Assembly: GCF_024129355.1 (NCBI RefSeq) | Contig: NZ_JAMXXP010000032.1 | Span: forward strand, 1-35,027 | DNA: 35,027 nucleotides | From: Acinetobacter lwoffii | GTDB lineage: Bacteria > Pseudomonadota > Gammaproteobacteria > Pseudomonadales > Moraxellaceae | Reading direction: 5' to 3' | Shown here: piece after piece, positions 1 to 11,105 of the stretch | Layout of the letters: each line of letters starts with the position of its first letter | Numbering within the stretch: position 1 is the stretch's first letter | The notes under the pieces: model-generated | What the model was told of the DNA's origin: nothing | Database searches by the model: none | Seen by the model: only the letters and a program-made list of their open reading frames with translations | Position numbers and translations under genes: made by a program

Positions 1-29
1 CGTTTTAAAACATCAGACTGCCTATCAAA

Positions 30-56
30 GAGATTATTTATTGGTCGAATAATCTC
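30..56. repeat. Perfect 9-bp inverted repeat (hairpin)
   Basis: GAGATTATT at 30-38 is matched by AATAATCTC at 48-56, with a 9-nt loop. There is no clear T-run on either side, so it is not a convincing intrinsic terminator. It may be the end of a transcript from left of the window or part of the repetitive spacer that follows. Confidence 0.5.
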
Positions 57-128
57 AAAACCTGATTGACTACCAAGACGGTATCTCATCTCCTATAAGG
101 AGAGGGATAAATCGGTATAAAAAGTGTT

Positions 129-201
129 ATCTCCCTCTCCCTGAACGAGTTTAAAGTACTGCTTTAAACGAAGTGCAAGAGAGAGCTGGGGTGAGGGAGA
201 T
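129..201. repeat. Small palindromic repeat element (REP/MITE-like)
   Basis: The 73-bp segment begins with ATCTCCCTC (129-137) and ends with its exact complement GAGGGAGAT (193-201). Inside is a second perfect pair, GTTTAAAG (149-156) and CTTTAAAC (162-169). The CCCTCTCCCT...GGGTGAGGG composition is typical of dispersed extragenic palindromes in many proteobacteria; that comparison is from memory. A further hairpin CTCCT-ATA-AGGAG lies just upstream at about 90-102. A longer reading frame through this element into the next gene is probably fortuitous. Confidence 0.6.
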
Positions 202-232
202 TAATTTTTTAATAACAAAAAAGGAATCCAAA

Positions 233-643
233 ATGACCATCGAAAATACCAGAAAATCCATTGCACGCTGGCATGAGATGCTAGAAACCCGTGATATGTC
301 GGTCTTGAATGAACTACTTGCTGAAGAAGTAGTATTTCGTTCACCCGTAGCATTTCAGCCTTATCCTGGAAAACAGGTGGTATTTTTTATTTTGACCAAT
401 GTCATTCAAGTCTTTGAAAAATTCACCTATCACCGTGAATTTATAAGTGAAGATGGTAACAATGTCGTACTTGAGTTTTCTGCCAATGTGGGCGATAAAA
501 AACTAAAGGGAGTTGACATGATTCAGTTTAATGAAGAGGGGCAGATGATTGATTTTGAAGTCATGATTCGACCTAAGTCCGGACTTGAAGCCTTGGCTGT
601 ACAGATGGGCCAGCGGATGCAATCATTCCAAGCTAAAACTTAA
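233..643 (+). CDS. NTF2-like / SnoaL-fold protein
   Basis: This encodes a 136-residue soluble protein with the pattern of the SnoaL-like nuclear transport factor 2 fold. It starts with an N-terminal helix (IARWHEMLETRD), then LNELLAEEVVFRSP, followed by alternating strands that include the GVDMIQFNEEGQMIDFEVMIRP stretch in two parts. Proteins of this fold act as small hydrolases, isomerases or ligand binders; the substrate cannot be read here. The ATG at 233 was chosen because AAGGA lies 7 nt upstream (221-225). The in-frame upstream ATG at 173 would translate part of the palindromic repeat at 129-201. There is no signal peptide or membrane segment. The next gene begins 70 bp downstream in the same direction with its own strong ribosome-binding site, so the two may be co-transcribed. 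The family call is fairly sure; the function is unknown. Confidence 0.75.
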   Translation: MTIENTRKSIARWHEMLETRDMSVLNELLAEEVVFRSPVAFQPYPGKQVVFFILTNVIQVFEKFTYHREFISEDGNNVVLEFSANVGDKKLKGVDMIQFNEEGQMIDFEVMIRPKSGLEALAVQMGQRMQSFQAKT

Positions 644-713
644 TTCGAACTATTGATTCAAGTCGGCATGAAATTTGTAAATCACAGCTAGTACAACTAG
701 AGGGGGATGACAG

Positions 714-1826
714 ATGAAAATGTTGCTTAAAAAATTGGGTCAGCTTTCCAGTGAGTATCTGGATCGTTTCAGTGGAGCAGACGAGCCGACCCTGTATTAC
801 AATCCGAATGGTGTATTTTCAGGACTCATTGAGCGCTTACCGCAGCTGCAACAAAAATATTGTCCTACACCTTGGTTAGCCAATGCACACGCACATATTC
901 TGTATTTCGATTTAATTAAAAAACGCACCATTAAACTGAAATATGATGCGCTTGAACAGCTGAAAATGTCAGATGGTGGAATTACCGGTATTGCCTGGTA
1001 TGGACTCGATCTTCCGGCAAGCACGCCGACCATTGTATTACTTCATACTATTACCGGTTCTCCTGAATCAATGCGTGAACTGGTTCGTGATCTGCATAAA
1101 TATACGGGTTGGCGTGTTGCATTGTGTTTACGCCGTGGTCATGCAGACTTACCCATGCCTGTGCCTAAAATGAACCTGTTTGGTTCAACTCAGGATTTGC
1201 GTGAACAACTCTTGTATATACAGGACAGATTTCCTCAGTCCGATCTCTATGGGGTTGGCTCTTCTGCGGGTACGGGATTGTTAGTGCGTTATCTGGGCGA
1301 AGAGGGTGAACAAACCCCATTAAAAGCAGCTTTTGCTTTATGTCCTGGCTATAACACTGAAACTGGTTTTGCCAATGTGCATCCGTTTTACAGTAAAGTT
1401 ATGGCCAAAAAACTGATTAAGCGCTTTATTCATCCTTATCAGGAAACCTGGCAGGTCTGCCCAAGCTGGAAACAGTTATTAGAAGTTAAAGATCTGTCCG
1501 AATTTGAAAAACTCTATTTTGAACTGGCTGGATTTACGGATTATGCCAGTTATACCCAGGCAACCAATCCGATTTATGTGTTTGAAAGTATCAAAATTCC
1601 GCTGATGATTTTAAATGCGGAGGATGATCCTGTGTGTCACATCCGAAATTTAGAACCTTATAAAGAAAAAATTCGGGCGATGTCCAATATTATGGTGATT
1701 ACCACCAAAAAAGGCAGTCATTGCGGCTTTTATCAGGGCTTGATGCAAACCGAATCTTGGGCTACCCGACTAATGGCAGATTATTTGATTCACTTATCTC
1801 GTGCACCGGCAACAGTATCTGCTTAA
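714..1826 (+). CDS. Alpha/beta hydrolase, YheT-type
   Basis: This 370-residue protein resembles the YheT/COG0429 group of alpha/beta-fold hydrolases. The N-terminal half carries WLANAHAHILYFDLI and TIVLLHTITGSPES, the latter being the HG-type oxyanion region after strand 3. The nucleophile elbow is GSSAG with Ser184 as the likely nucleophile. The acid is probably Asp304 or Asp305 in AEDDPVC, and the base is His336 in GSHCGF. The spacing of the triad fits the family. Upstream AGGGGGA at 701-707 is an excellent ribosome-binding site 6 nt from the ATG at 714. The physiological substrate of YheT-type hydrolases is not established, and esterase or lipase activity is only a family expectation. A strong terminator follows within 15 bp. 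Confidence 0.85.
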   Translation: MKMLLKKLGQLSSEYLDRFSGADEPTLYYNPNGVFSGLIERLPQLQQKYCPTPWLANAHAHILYFDLIKKRTIKLKYDALEQLKMSDGGITGIAWYGLDLPASTPTIVLLHTITGSPESMRELVRDLHKYTGWRVALCLRRGHADLPMPVPKMNLFGSTQDLREQLLYIQDRFPQSDLYGVGSSAGTGLLVRYLGEEGEQTPLKAAFALCPGYNTETGFANVHPFYSKVMAKKLIKRFIHPYQETWQVCPSWKQLLEVKDLSEFEKLYFELAGFTDYASYTQATNPIYVFESIKIPLMILNAEDDPVCHIRNLEPYKEKIRAMSNIMVITTKKGSHCGFYQGLMQTESWATRLMADYLIHLSRAPATVSA

Positions 1827-1836
1827 AAAGTTCCAA

Positions 1837-1868
1837 TAAAAAACCCAGCATCTGCTGGGTTTTTTTGA
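1837..1868. terminator. Bidirectional intrinsic terminator
   Basis: The stem ACCCAGC/GCTGGGT with loop ATCT (1843-1860) is flanked by an A-run on the left and TTTTTT on the right. It can therefore end both the hydrolase transcript and the convergent lipoprotein transcript. Confidence 0.9.
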
Positions 1869-1883
1869 TGAATGATCCTGTAA

Positions 1884-2306
1884 TCAGTCAAGTGCTGGCA
1901 TCGCTGCAGCAATCGCGTCAGCAACCGCATCATCTTCAGACTTGTTTTCTGGATTTGAATTGGTTTTAGGGGTGGTCTCAGCAGGCTTTGACGCAGGTTC
2001 TTCGCGGGTTTCAGGCACTGGTGCCGGCTCAGTCGTTTCTGGTTTTTTGATTTCACGACGGATTTCAGTCGTGGTGTTTTCAGTTTGCTCACGTTGAATT
2101 TCAACCGTTGGTGCTACTTCCTCTTCAATTGCCGCTGGCTCTACAGGTTCAAGCGGTTCAAATTGCGTTGGTTCTGGAGTCGAGATTTCAGATGCTGGAG
2201 TAACTTCTACTTGCTCTTCTTCTTTTGGTGCTTCTTTTTTTACACACGCAGTTAATGTCAGGCCAGTCAGGATTAGGGTGGAGATTAAAAGTTTCTTCAT
2301 CATCAT
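1884..2306 (-). CDS. Pro/Glu-rich small lipoprotein
   Basis: The protein starts MMMKKLLISTLILTGLTLTAC, a short lysine-bearing signal peptide ending in the lipobox LTAC. It is therefore predicted to be cut by signal peptidase II and lipidated on the cysteine. After the cysteine come about 115 residues dominated by Glu, Pro, Thr and Ala, including several PEPT-, PVEP- and KPAE-like stretches and a short hydrophobic C-terminus (AIAAAMPALD). This is low-complexity and probably disordered, like envelope-spanning or spacer lipoproteins. The three ATG codons at 2298-2306 are all possible starts. No strong ribosome-binding site is visible, and a longer frame starting at 2372 is less likely because it would bury the signal peptide. 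I do not recognise a family. The gene diverges from pyrG and converges on the terminator at 1837-1868. Confidence 0.7.
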   Translation of the reverse strand: MMMKKLLISTLILTGLTLTACVKKEAPKEEEQVEVTPASEISTPEPTQFEPLEPVEPAAIEEEVAPTVEIQREQTENTTTEIRREIKKPETTEPAPVPETREEPASKPAETTPKTNSNPENKSEDDAVADAIAAAMPALD

Positions 2307-2465
2307 TGCATCAAACATAAAAGTGTGGAGTGGATACACTATTATAGCAGCAAAATGCAAGATAGAAATCATATGAACTTACTGTAATTTTTTATAGGAA
2401 TTGCTGTTAGAATAGTCAATTGTTTATTGTTCTTTGAATTGATGCGGATTGACTTTGCTTTCTAG

Positions 2466-4172
<1,707 letters not shown>

Positions 4173-4204
4173 TCGGTGCGTAGGACACAACTAGGGAAGT
4201 TTAA

Positions 4205-5062
<858 letters not shown>

Positions 5063-5077
5063 GTTTATCACTCTTGC

Positions 5078-5094
5078 GCTGCCGTATAGGCAGC
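5078..5094 (+). other. Hairpin in kdsA-eno spacer
   Basis: GCTGCC (5078-5083) and GGCAGC (5089-5094) form a perfect 6-bp stem with loop GTATA. No T-run follows, so it is more likely an mRNA processing or stability hairpin, or a leaky terminator, than a full terminator. The eno ribosome-binding site GAGG lies about 15 nt further on. Confidence 0.45.
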
Positions 5095-5118
5095 TCATAT
5101 TAATCAACTGAGGAATAG

Positions 5119-6411
<1,293 letters not shown>

Positions 6412-6418
6412 GCGACTT

Positions 6419-6811
6419 ATGTCAATGTTAAATGTATTCGACTCGACTGCGAGTAAAGTACTGTTGGGCCTTGCGATCATTTTGATCGCAGGGTTTCAAT
6501 ATTTATACTGGTTTGGTGAAGGTGGTTATCATGATCATCAGCAACTGACCCAGAAAATCCAGCAACAGATGGAATTGAATGATGAGCTGAAAGAGCGTAA
6601 TCGCGTTCTGGCGGCAGAAGTTTATGATTTGAAGAATGGTATTGAAGCCATCGAAGAACATGCGCGTTTAGATCTTGGTCTGATTAAGCCACGCGAAACT
6701 TTTATTCAAATGAGCACGATCAGTACTCAATATAAACCGATCTATCTTAATCCTAATTCTAAAGTAGACCTGCGAACCAATGAGTCAGCTGAAGCACCAA
6801 CTACACCCTAA
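6419..6811 (+). CDS. ftsB: Cell division protein FtsB
   Basis: FtsB is a bitopic inner-membrane protein that forms a coiled-coil complex with FtsL and FtsQ and helps activate septal peptidoglycan synthesis. This 130-residue copy shows a membrane segment at about residues 14-32 (VLLGLAIILIAGFQYLYWF). A heptad-rich coiled coil follows (about 40-75, QQMELNDELKERNRVLAAEV), then the conserved AIEEHARLDLGLIKPRETF motif near 80-98. About 30 extra C-terminal residues, low in complexity, make it longer than the ~103-residue E. coli protein. The eno-ftsB-ispD order is conserved in gammaproteobacteria. Its 3' end overlaps the start of ispD by 32 bp, which suggests translational coupling. ATG codons at 6419 and 6425 are both possible starts. 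Confidence 0.93.
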   Translation: MSMLNVFDSTASKVLLGLAIILIAGFQYLYWFGEGGYHDHQQLTQKIQQQMELNDELKERNRVLAAEVYDLKNGIEAIEEHARLDLGLIKPRETFIQMSTISTQYKPIYLNPNSKVDLRTNESAEAPTTP

Positions 6812-7493
6812 ACTTTGGGTCATTCTTCCAGCTGCAGGTTCCGGTAGCCGTTTCTCCAAAACAGAACTGAAACAATATCAGATGATTCAAGAGCGAACTG
6901 TTCTTGAACATACGGTGGCTCGTCTGAATCAACTGCCTTTGGCGGGTTATGTCCTGGCGATTGGTGAACAGGACAACGTCGCAAAAATGCTGCCATTTTC
7001 CAGTCAAGAGAAAGCCCATTTCTGTCTGGGCGGTGCCGAGCGGGTGAATTCCGTGTTAAATGCACTCACGTATTTATCTCAAATCGCTTCTGAAGATGAG
7101 TGGGTGCTGGTACATGACGCGGCGCGTCCCTGTGTCGGTCTGGATTGTCTGCAACAGTTAGTCAATACGGCGATTACAAATGATCAGGCTGCGATTCTGG
7201 CGATTCCAGTAAGAGATACACTTAAGCGTGTAGTAACCAATTTTGATATTGAGGAAACAGTGGATCGCTCAATGCTATGGCAGGCACAAACACCACAAAT
7301 GGCCAAGCTAGGTGTGTTGAAACGGGCGATTGAGCAGGCTTTGCAAGATGGTGCTACGATTACTGATGAAGCCAGTGCGCTGGAACATATCGGCGAACAG
7401 GTGAGTGTAGTACAAGGGCGTTCCGATAATATTAAAATTACCTATCCGGACGATCTGGAACTGGCCAAGCTGATTTTACAGGCTCAGGCTTAA
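6780..7493 (+). CDS. ispD: 2-C-methyl-D-erythritol 4-phosphate cytidylyltransferase
   Basis: IspD transfers CMP from CTP to methylerythritol phosphate, step three of the non-mevalonate isoprenoid pathway. The 237-residue protein has the nucleotidyltransferase loop PAAGSGSRF (near residues 17-25), KQYQMIQERTVLEHT, the HDAARPC motif, IPVRDTLKRV and the late WQAQTPQ motif, all typical of IspD. The ATG at 6780 lies inside the end of ftsB (32-bp overlap), and no strong Shine-Dalgarno sequence is visible, so coupling to ftsB translation is likely. No ispF follows, unlike in E. coli; a hairpin and rodA come next. Confidence 0.96.
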   Translation: MSQLKHQLHPKLWVILPAAGSGSRFSKTELKQYQMIQERTVLEHTVARLNQLPLAGYVLAIGEQDNVAKMLPFSSQEKAHFCLGGAERVNSVLNALTYLSQIASEDEWVLVHDAARPCVGLDCLQQLVNTAITNDQAAILAIPVRDTLKRVVTNFDIEETVDRSMLWQAQTPQMAKLGVLKRAIEQALQDGATITDEASALEHIGEQVSVVQGRSDNIKITYPDDLELAKLILQAQA

Positions 7494-7536
7494 AAATATA
7501 TTCAAATAATATTTAAATAAAAGCAGAATAAATCTG

Positions 7537-7564
7537 GCTATAGCGATCTATTCGCTATAGCTTT
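7537..7564 (+). terminator. Probable terminator after ispD
   Basis: GCTATAGCG (7537-7545) and CGCTATAGC (7553-7561) form a perfect 9-bp stem with a 7-nt loop, followed only by TTT. It could also act as an attenuator or operator for rodA because a TATAAT lies at 7569-7574, immediately downstream. Confidence 0.5.
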
Positions 7565-7605
7565 CACTTATAATTTTGCCATCATTCTTTTTCACCTTTT
7601 GGCCA

Positions 7606-8745
7606 ATGATACCTTCACAGCAGTATCGGTTTTTACGTCACTCTTTGCGTGATGGACGTAGTATTAACCCGCAAGATTCATCTCGATGGACCAAGTTGCA
7701 CCTTGATCCCTGGTTATTGTGCTTTCTAGTTCTCAATGCAATCCTGGGTTTAATGGTGGTGTATAGCGCGACATCCGAAGACTCTGGCATGGTGGTGCGT
7801 CAGGCGATCAGTTTTGGAATTGGTTTTGTGCTGCTGTTTATCTGTGCGCAGATTCCACCGAAAGTCTATCAGGCGATTAGTCCATACCTGTATGCCTTCG
7901 GGATCTTCATGCTGCTTCTGGTCTTTGTGATTGGTGAAAAACGCTTGGGTGCAACCCGCTGGATTACCTTGCCGGGGGTAGGAAGCATGCAACCGAGTGA
8001 GGTGATGAAATTTGCGATGCCTTTGATGATGGCATGGTATTTTGCACGTAAGCCGTTTCCTCCCAAATTTTTGCATATTGTGGGGGCTCTGATTTTATTG
8101 GGCGTACCATTTGTTTTGGTGGCGCTTCAGCCTGACTTGAACATTGGCTTGGTGATTCCCGGTATTTTTGTTCTATTTTTAAGTGGGATGTCGTGGCGTC
8201 TGATTGGTGGTGCAGCCGCTGCAGTAGCCGTGGCAGCTCCGGCTGCATGGATGTTTGTATTACAAGAGTATCAAAAAAAACGTATTACCACGTTATTTGA
8301 TCCGGAATCGGATGCCTTGGGTGCAGGCTGGAATATCATCCAGTCCAAAATTGCGATTGGTTCAGGTGGTTCCACGGGCAAAGGCTATACCGAAGGTACC
8401 CAATCACATTTAGGTTATCTGCCTGAACATCATACTGACTTTATTATGTCGACTTATGCCGAAGAATTCGGTTTTATCGGTGTTTTCCTGCTGTTTAGTT
8501 TATTCACTGCCATTATTATTCGCTGTCTGATGATTGGTTTAAACAGCTTTCATAACTTTGGCCGTTTATATGCTGGAGCCATGGGACTGACTTTCTTCTT
8601 CTTTGTATTTTTAAACTCAGGCATGGTGAGCGGGATTTTACCTGTAACTGGAGATCCATTACCGCTCATGAGTTATGGTGGAACGGCAGTGATTTCCATG
8701 CTGGCCGGGATGGGCATTGTGATGTCGATTCATACTCATCGATAA
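7606..8745 (+). CDS. rodA: Peptidoglycan glycosyltransferase RodA
   Basis: RodA is the SEDS-family glycan polymerase that works with PBP2 in the elongasome to keep rod shape. About ten hydrophobic segments are visible, starting at LDPWLLCFLVLNAILGLM. Landmarks include the LGATRW loop, GSMQPSEVMKF, LQPDLN, the large extracytoplasmic loop with GSGGSTGKG and YLPEHHTDFIMS (conserved Asp), AEEFGFIG, and the final PLMSYGGTA signature. The chosen ATG gives 379 residues, close to the usual ~370. A TTG at 7576 would add ten residues, but it lies two bases after a TATAAT at 7569-7574 that may be the promoter -10 element; in that case it would be upstream of the transcript start. The ribosome-binding site is weak. 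rodA is separate here from mrdA and mreBCD. Confidence 0.93.
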   Translation: MIPSQQYRFLRHSLRDGRSINPQDSSRWTKLHLDPWLLCFLVLNAILGLMVVYSATSEDSGMVVRQAISFGIGFVLLFICAQIPPKVYQAISPYLYAFGIFMLLLVFVIGEKRLGATRWITLPGVGSMQPSEVMKFAMPLMMAWYFARKPFPPKFLHIVGALILLGVPFVLVALQPDLNIGLVIPGIFVLFLSGMSWRLIGGAAAAVAVAAPAAWMFVLQEYQKKRITTLFDPESDALGAGWNIIQSKIAIGSGGSTGKGYTEGTQSHLGYLPEHHTDFIMSTYAEEFGFIGVFLLFSLFTAIIIRCLMIGLNSFHNFGRLYAGAMGLTFFFFVFLNSGMVSGILPVTGDPLPLMSYGGTAVISMLAGMGIVMSIHTHR

Positions 8746-8754
8746 TTATTCTAA

Positions 8755-8780
8755 AAGTCGGACTAGTTCCGGCTTTTTTA
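8755..8780 (+). terminator. Intrinsic terminator after rodA
   Basis: AAGTCGGA (8755-8762) pairs with TCCGGCTT (8768-8775), with one G-U pair and a short loop, and is followed by a T-run to 8779. Confidence 0.8.
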
Positions 8781-8836
8781 TTATTCTTAAAACAAAACAT
8801 AAATAATCTCTATTAAGTATAAAAAGGAAGTTAAGT

Positions 8837-9505
8837 TTGAGTAATATTTTTCGTGAATCAGAAAAAATGTTGGTAGAGCTTGGGAGTGAATTAAATAATT
8901 CAATATTTTTGGAGGGTGGGCCTCGGCTTGAGATAGTTTATCAATGCTGTGAATTGTCGATTAAGCATGGTGTGGCTATTCTCAGTTTACTGGAAATAAA
9001 AAGAGATATATCTGCGCTTGCCTTGTTTAGAATTCAGTTTGAGGCGGTCGTTAGAGCTTACTGGTTACTTATGGTTGCCTCAAATCAAGAAATACAAAAG
9101 TTTGAATTAAATAATGCAGATGACCTTTTAAAGAATATTAAAATCCCGACAGCAGTAGAAATGATAACGAAATTAGAGAATATTGTAGAGATAGCTCATA
9201 TAGTAGAGATATTTAAAGAGTTTAAATTTTACTCATTAAAACATTTGCATTCTATTGTTCATACAGGACGAAATTCATTAATTCAAAAAAGAGCAGGATT
9301 AGCTGATGAGCAAATGCTTGTGATTATTAAACAAGTAAATGGATTTATTACGATGGCTGCACAAATATTGTTAAGACATGCGGGTAAAGAAAAGTATATT
9401 CATCACATTCATGCGCAATATAGAAATTGTTTCCAGATGCAGAGTGATATAACAGTAGAACAAAAAGCAGAAATCGATAAGCGATATCAAAAAGCCCTCA
9501 CTTGA
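8837..9505 (+). CDS. Accessory helical protein, TTG start (DUF6988-like?)
   Basis: The 222-residue protein is almost entirely helical by composition, without a signal peptide or membrane segment. It carries ALALFRIQFEAVVRAYWLL near residue 60 and HLHSIVHTG near residue 138, a layout I associate tentatively with the DUF6988/DUF5677 type of uncharacterised protein. No catalytic motif is evident and no function is proposed. The start is TTG at 8837, supported by AAAAAGGAAG at 8821-8830 with 6-nt spacing; no in-frame ATG gives a comparable protein. The gene is distinctly AT-rich, and six of its ten arginine codons are AGA (the others are CGA, CGA, CGG and CGT), whereas neighbouring genes use CGT/CGC. 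It is flanked by terminators, with the stop codon inside the second one. Together these suggest an acquired single-gene cassette. Confidence 0.7.
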   Translation: MSNIFRESEKMLVELGSELNNSIFLEGGPRLEIVYQCCELSIKHGVAILSLLEIKRDISALALFRIQFEAVVRAYWLLMVASNQEIQKFELNNADDLLKNIKIPTAVEMITKLENIVEIAHIVEIFKEFKFYSLKHLHSIVHTGRNSLIQKRAGLADEQMLVIIKQVNGFITMAAQILLRHAGKEKYIHHIHAQYRNCFQMQSDITVEQKAEIDKRYQKALT

Positions 9506-9516
9506 GGGCTTTTTTA
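9489..9516. terminator. Bidirectional terminator overlapping a stop codon
   Basis: AAAAGCCCTCA and TGAGGGCTTTT are complementary (about 9490-9512). The TGA of the upstream plus-strand gene (9503-9505) is part of the hairpin. A-run and T-run sides let it terminate both that gene and the convergent cyd operon, whose last stop is at 9527. Confidence 0.88.
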
Positions 9517-9526
9517 ATTTCATACT

Positions 9527-9829
9527 TTAACTGAGAAACCAGGTGTAATAGCCCCAGATCATTAAAGGCCATGCCAAGAATGGACTAAACAGCCATTTCC
9601 AGAACCAGTGGCGCGGCATAAAGCCCACACCATGGACAAAGCCTCCAGAAATACCAATCATGATATACATCATGGCACTATGGCTATATTCACCATTGGC
9701 ATCCAGCATTGCAGAAGGATGAACCAATAACACGGCTGCGAGAGGAAAAGCCAATAGGCAGGAAATCATCATCGCAAATTTGTTTGGTTTCTTGTCTACA
9801 ACGGTTTTCTCAAGCGCAGCTTCGGTCAT
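9527..9829 (-). CDS. ybgE: Cyd operon protein YbgE
   Basis: This 100-residue inner-membrane protein matches the YbgE family found at the end of cytochrome bd operons. Three hydrophobic stretches are visible: MMISCLLAFPLAAVLLV (about 20-36), MMYIMIGISGGFVHGVGF (about 53-70) and WLFSPFLAWPLMIWGYY (about 79-95). The HGVGFMPRHWFWKWLF core is characteristic. Its exact role is unknown; it is thought to accompany bd-oxidase assembly or function. It follows cydX by 3 bp and is the last gene before the shared terminator at 9489-9516. Confidence 0.88.
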   Translation of the reverse strand: MTEAALEKTVVDKKPNKFAMMISCLLAFPLAAVLLVHPSAMLDANGEYSHSAMMYIMIGISGGFVHGVGFMPRHWFWKWLFSPFLAWPLMIWGYYTWFLS

Positions 9830-9832
9830 GTT

Positions 9833-9934
9833 TTATTCCTCATCCAGATCTTGGTGTTGTTCCATGTAAATGGCAGCAATCACACTGGCAAAACATGCCA
9901 TCAGTACACCCAGAATCCAGGCAAAATACCACAT
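9833..9934 (-). CDS. cydX: Cytochrome bd oxidase small subunit CydX
   Basis: This very short gene encodes 33 residues beginning MWYFAWILG, then VLMACFASVIAAIYME and an acidic tail (QDLDEE). The start is nearly identical to E. coli CydX (37 residues, MWYFAWILGTLLAC...), the single-span subunit that stabilises the haem d/b595 site of the CydAB oxidase. It sits between cydB (stop at 9960) and ybgE, exactly where cydX is expected. The start ATG (9932-9934) is preceded on the minus strand by AGGAGAGACAACT, a strong ribosome-binding site. Genes of this size are often missed by automatic callers. Read directly codon by codon from the sequence; high confidence. Confidence 0.95.
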   Translation of the reverse strand: MWYFAWILGVLMACFASVIAAIYMEQHQDLDEE

Positions 9935-9959
9935 AGTTGTCTCTCCTTAAGACATAGCC

Positions 9960-11105
9960 TTAGTACAGGCTATGTGAATTATCTTCAATGTGTTTGTTGG
10001 TAATCACGCCCCACATCTTGTAATAACACCAGGTGGTATAGATCAGGATCAGTGGAACAAAGATACATGCAGCAACGGTCATGACTGTTAAGGTATTTTT
10101 ACTAGATACCGCATCCCACATGGTCAGACTTGCAACCGGGTTAATGCTTGAAGGCATCAGGAAAGGAAACAGGGCAAAACCAGCAGTCAGGATGGCACCG
10201 ATGACAGCCAGAGATGAACCCAGGAAGCTCAAGCCTGCTTTGTTTTTACTAGCTGCCAAGACAATGATCAAGCCACCCAAAATGCCGGCAATTGGAGCAG
10301 CCATTGTGATTGGATACGTCGAGTAGTTATTCATCCAGCCTGGATTGGCATTGGTCAATACTTCTTTGGCCAGCGGGTTGGCAACACCATTGGTATCAAA
10401 AGGTGTAACTAAGGTATAGCCCTGAATGCCACCAAAATACAACCATGCACCGGCTGCCAGGAAAGTTGCTAAATACACTAGTCCCATGATTTGTGTTGCT
10501 TTGGCAGAACGTTGGCGTAGGTCACCATCAGTACGCAGCATTAACCATGCACCACCATGTGCACACAGCATCGATAAACTGACCAGACCACAGACAATCG
10601 CAAACGGATTCAGCAGGGCAAAGAAGCTGCCAGTATAAGTAGAACGTACAGTTTCATCTAAAGTAAATGGTACACCCAGGAACATGTTGCCGAATGCCAC
10701 ACCGAAGACCAATGCAGGAACTGCACCACCAATGGCTAGACCCCAGTCCCATGAATTGCGCCATTTGGTATTTTCCAGCTTTGAGCGATAGTCAAAGCCG
10801 ACCGGACGCAGAAACAGGGCAAACAGGACTAGTAGCAGGGCCCAGTACATGCCGGAGAAGGCAGTTGCATAGACCATTGGCCAGGCAGCGAATAACGCAC
10901 CGCCGGCAGTAATAAACCAGACCTGATTACCGTCCCAGTGCGGCGCAATGGTATTGATCGCTGCACGGCGCTCGCTATCATTTTTGCCCACAAATGGCAT
11001 GATCGCCATGGAGCCCATATCGAAGCCATCGGTGAGGGCAAAACCAATCAGCAATACGCCGACCAGCACCCACCAAATGATTTTTAATAATTCATATTCG
11101 ATCAT
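9960..11105 (-). CDS. cydB: Cytochrome bd ubiquinol oxidase subunit II
   Basis: CydB is the second large membrane subunit of the bd-type quinol oxidase, which reduces oxygen with high affinity in the inner membrane. The 381-residue length is standard (E. coli 379). It begins [31 protein letters not shown] in two readable parts, with the conserved Asp of TDGFDMG thought to belong to the proton path. It continues with [23 protein letters not shown] and the GFDYRSKL region. About nine membrane spans are visible. The ATG overlaps the stop of cydA by 4 bp (ATGA), which implies translational coupling. The sequence after the last span ([22 protein letters not shown]) is the usual short cytosolic tail. 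Confidence 0.97.
   Translation of the reverse strand: MIEYELLKIIWWVLVGVLLIGFALTDGFDMGSMAIMPFVGKNDSERRAAINTIAPHWDGNQVWFITAGGALFAAWPMVYATAFSGMYWALLLVLFALFLRPVGFDYRSKLENTKWRNSWDWGLAIGGAVPALVFGVAFGNMFLGVPFTLDETVRSTYTGSFFALLNPFAIVCGLVSLSMLCAHGGAWLMLRTDGDLRQRSAKATQIMGLVYLATFLAAGAWLYFGGIQGYTLVTPFDTNGVANPLAKEVLTNANPGWMNNYSTYPITMAAPIAGILGGLIIVLAASKNKAGLSFLGSSLAVIGAILTAGFALFPFLMPSSINPVASLTMWDAVSSKNTLTVMTVAACIFVPLILIYTTWCYYKMWGVITNKHIEDNSHSLY

Noticed and set aside
173..232. N-terminal extension of the NTF2-like protein
   Set aside because: It would be translated from the palindromic repeat element, and a good ribosome-binding site precedes the ATG at 233.
8837..9505. HEPN ribonuclease or abortive-infection role for the accessory gene
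   Set aside because: The helical build and HSIVHTGRN region are suggestive, but the RxxxxH motif expected of HEPN enzymes is not clearly present.
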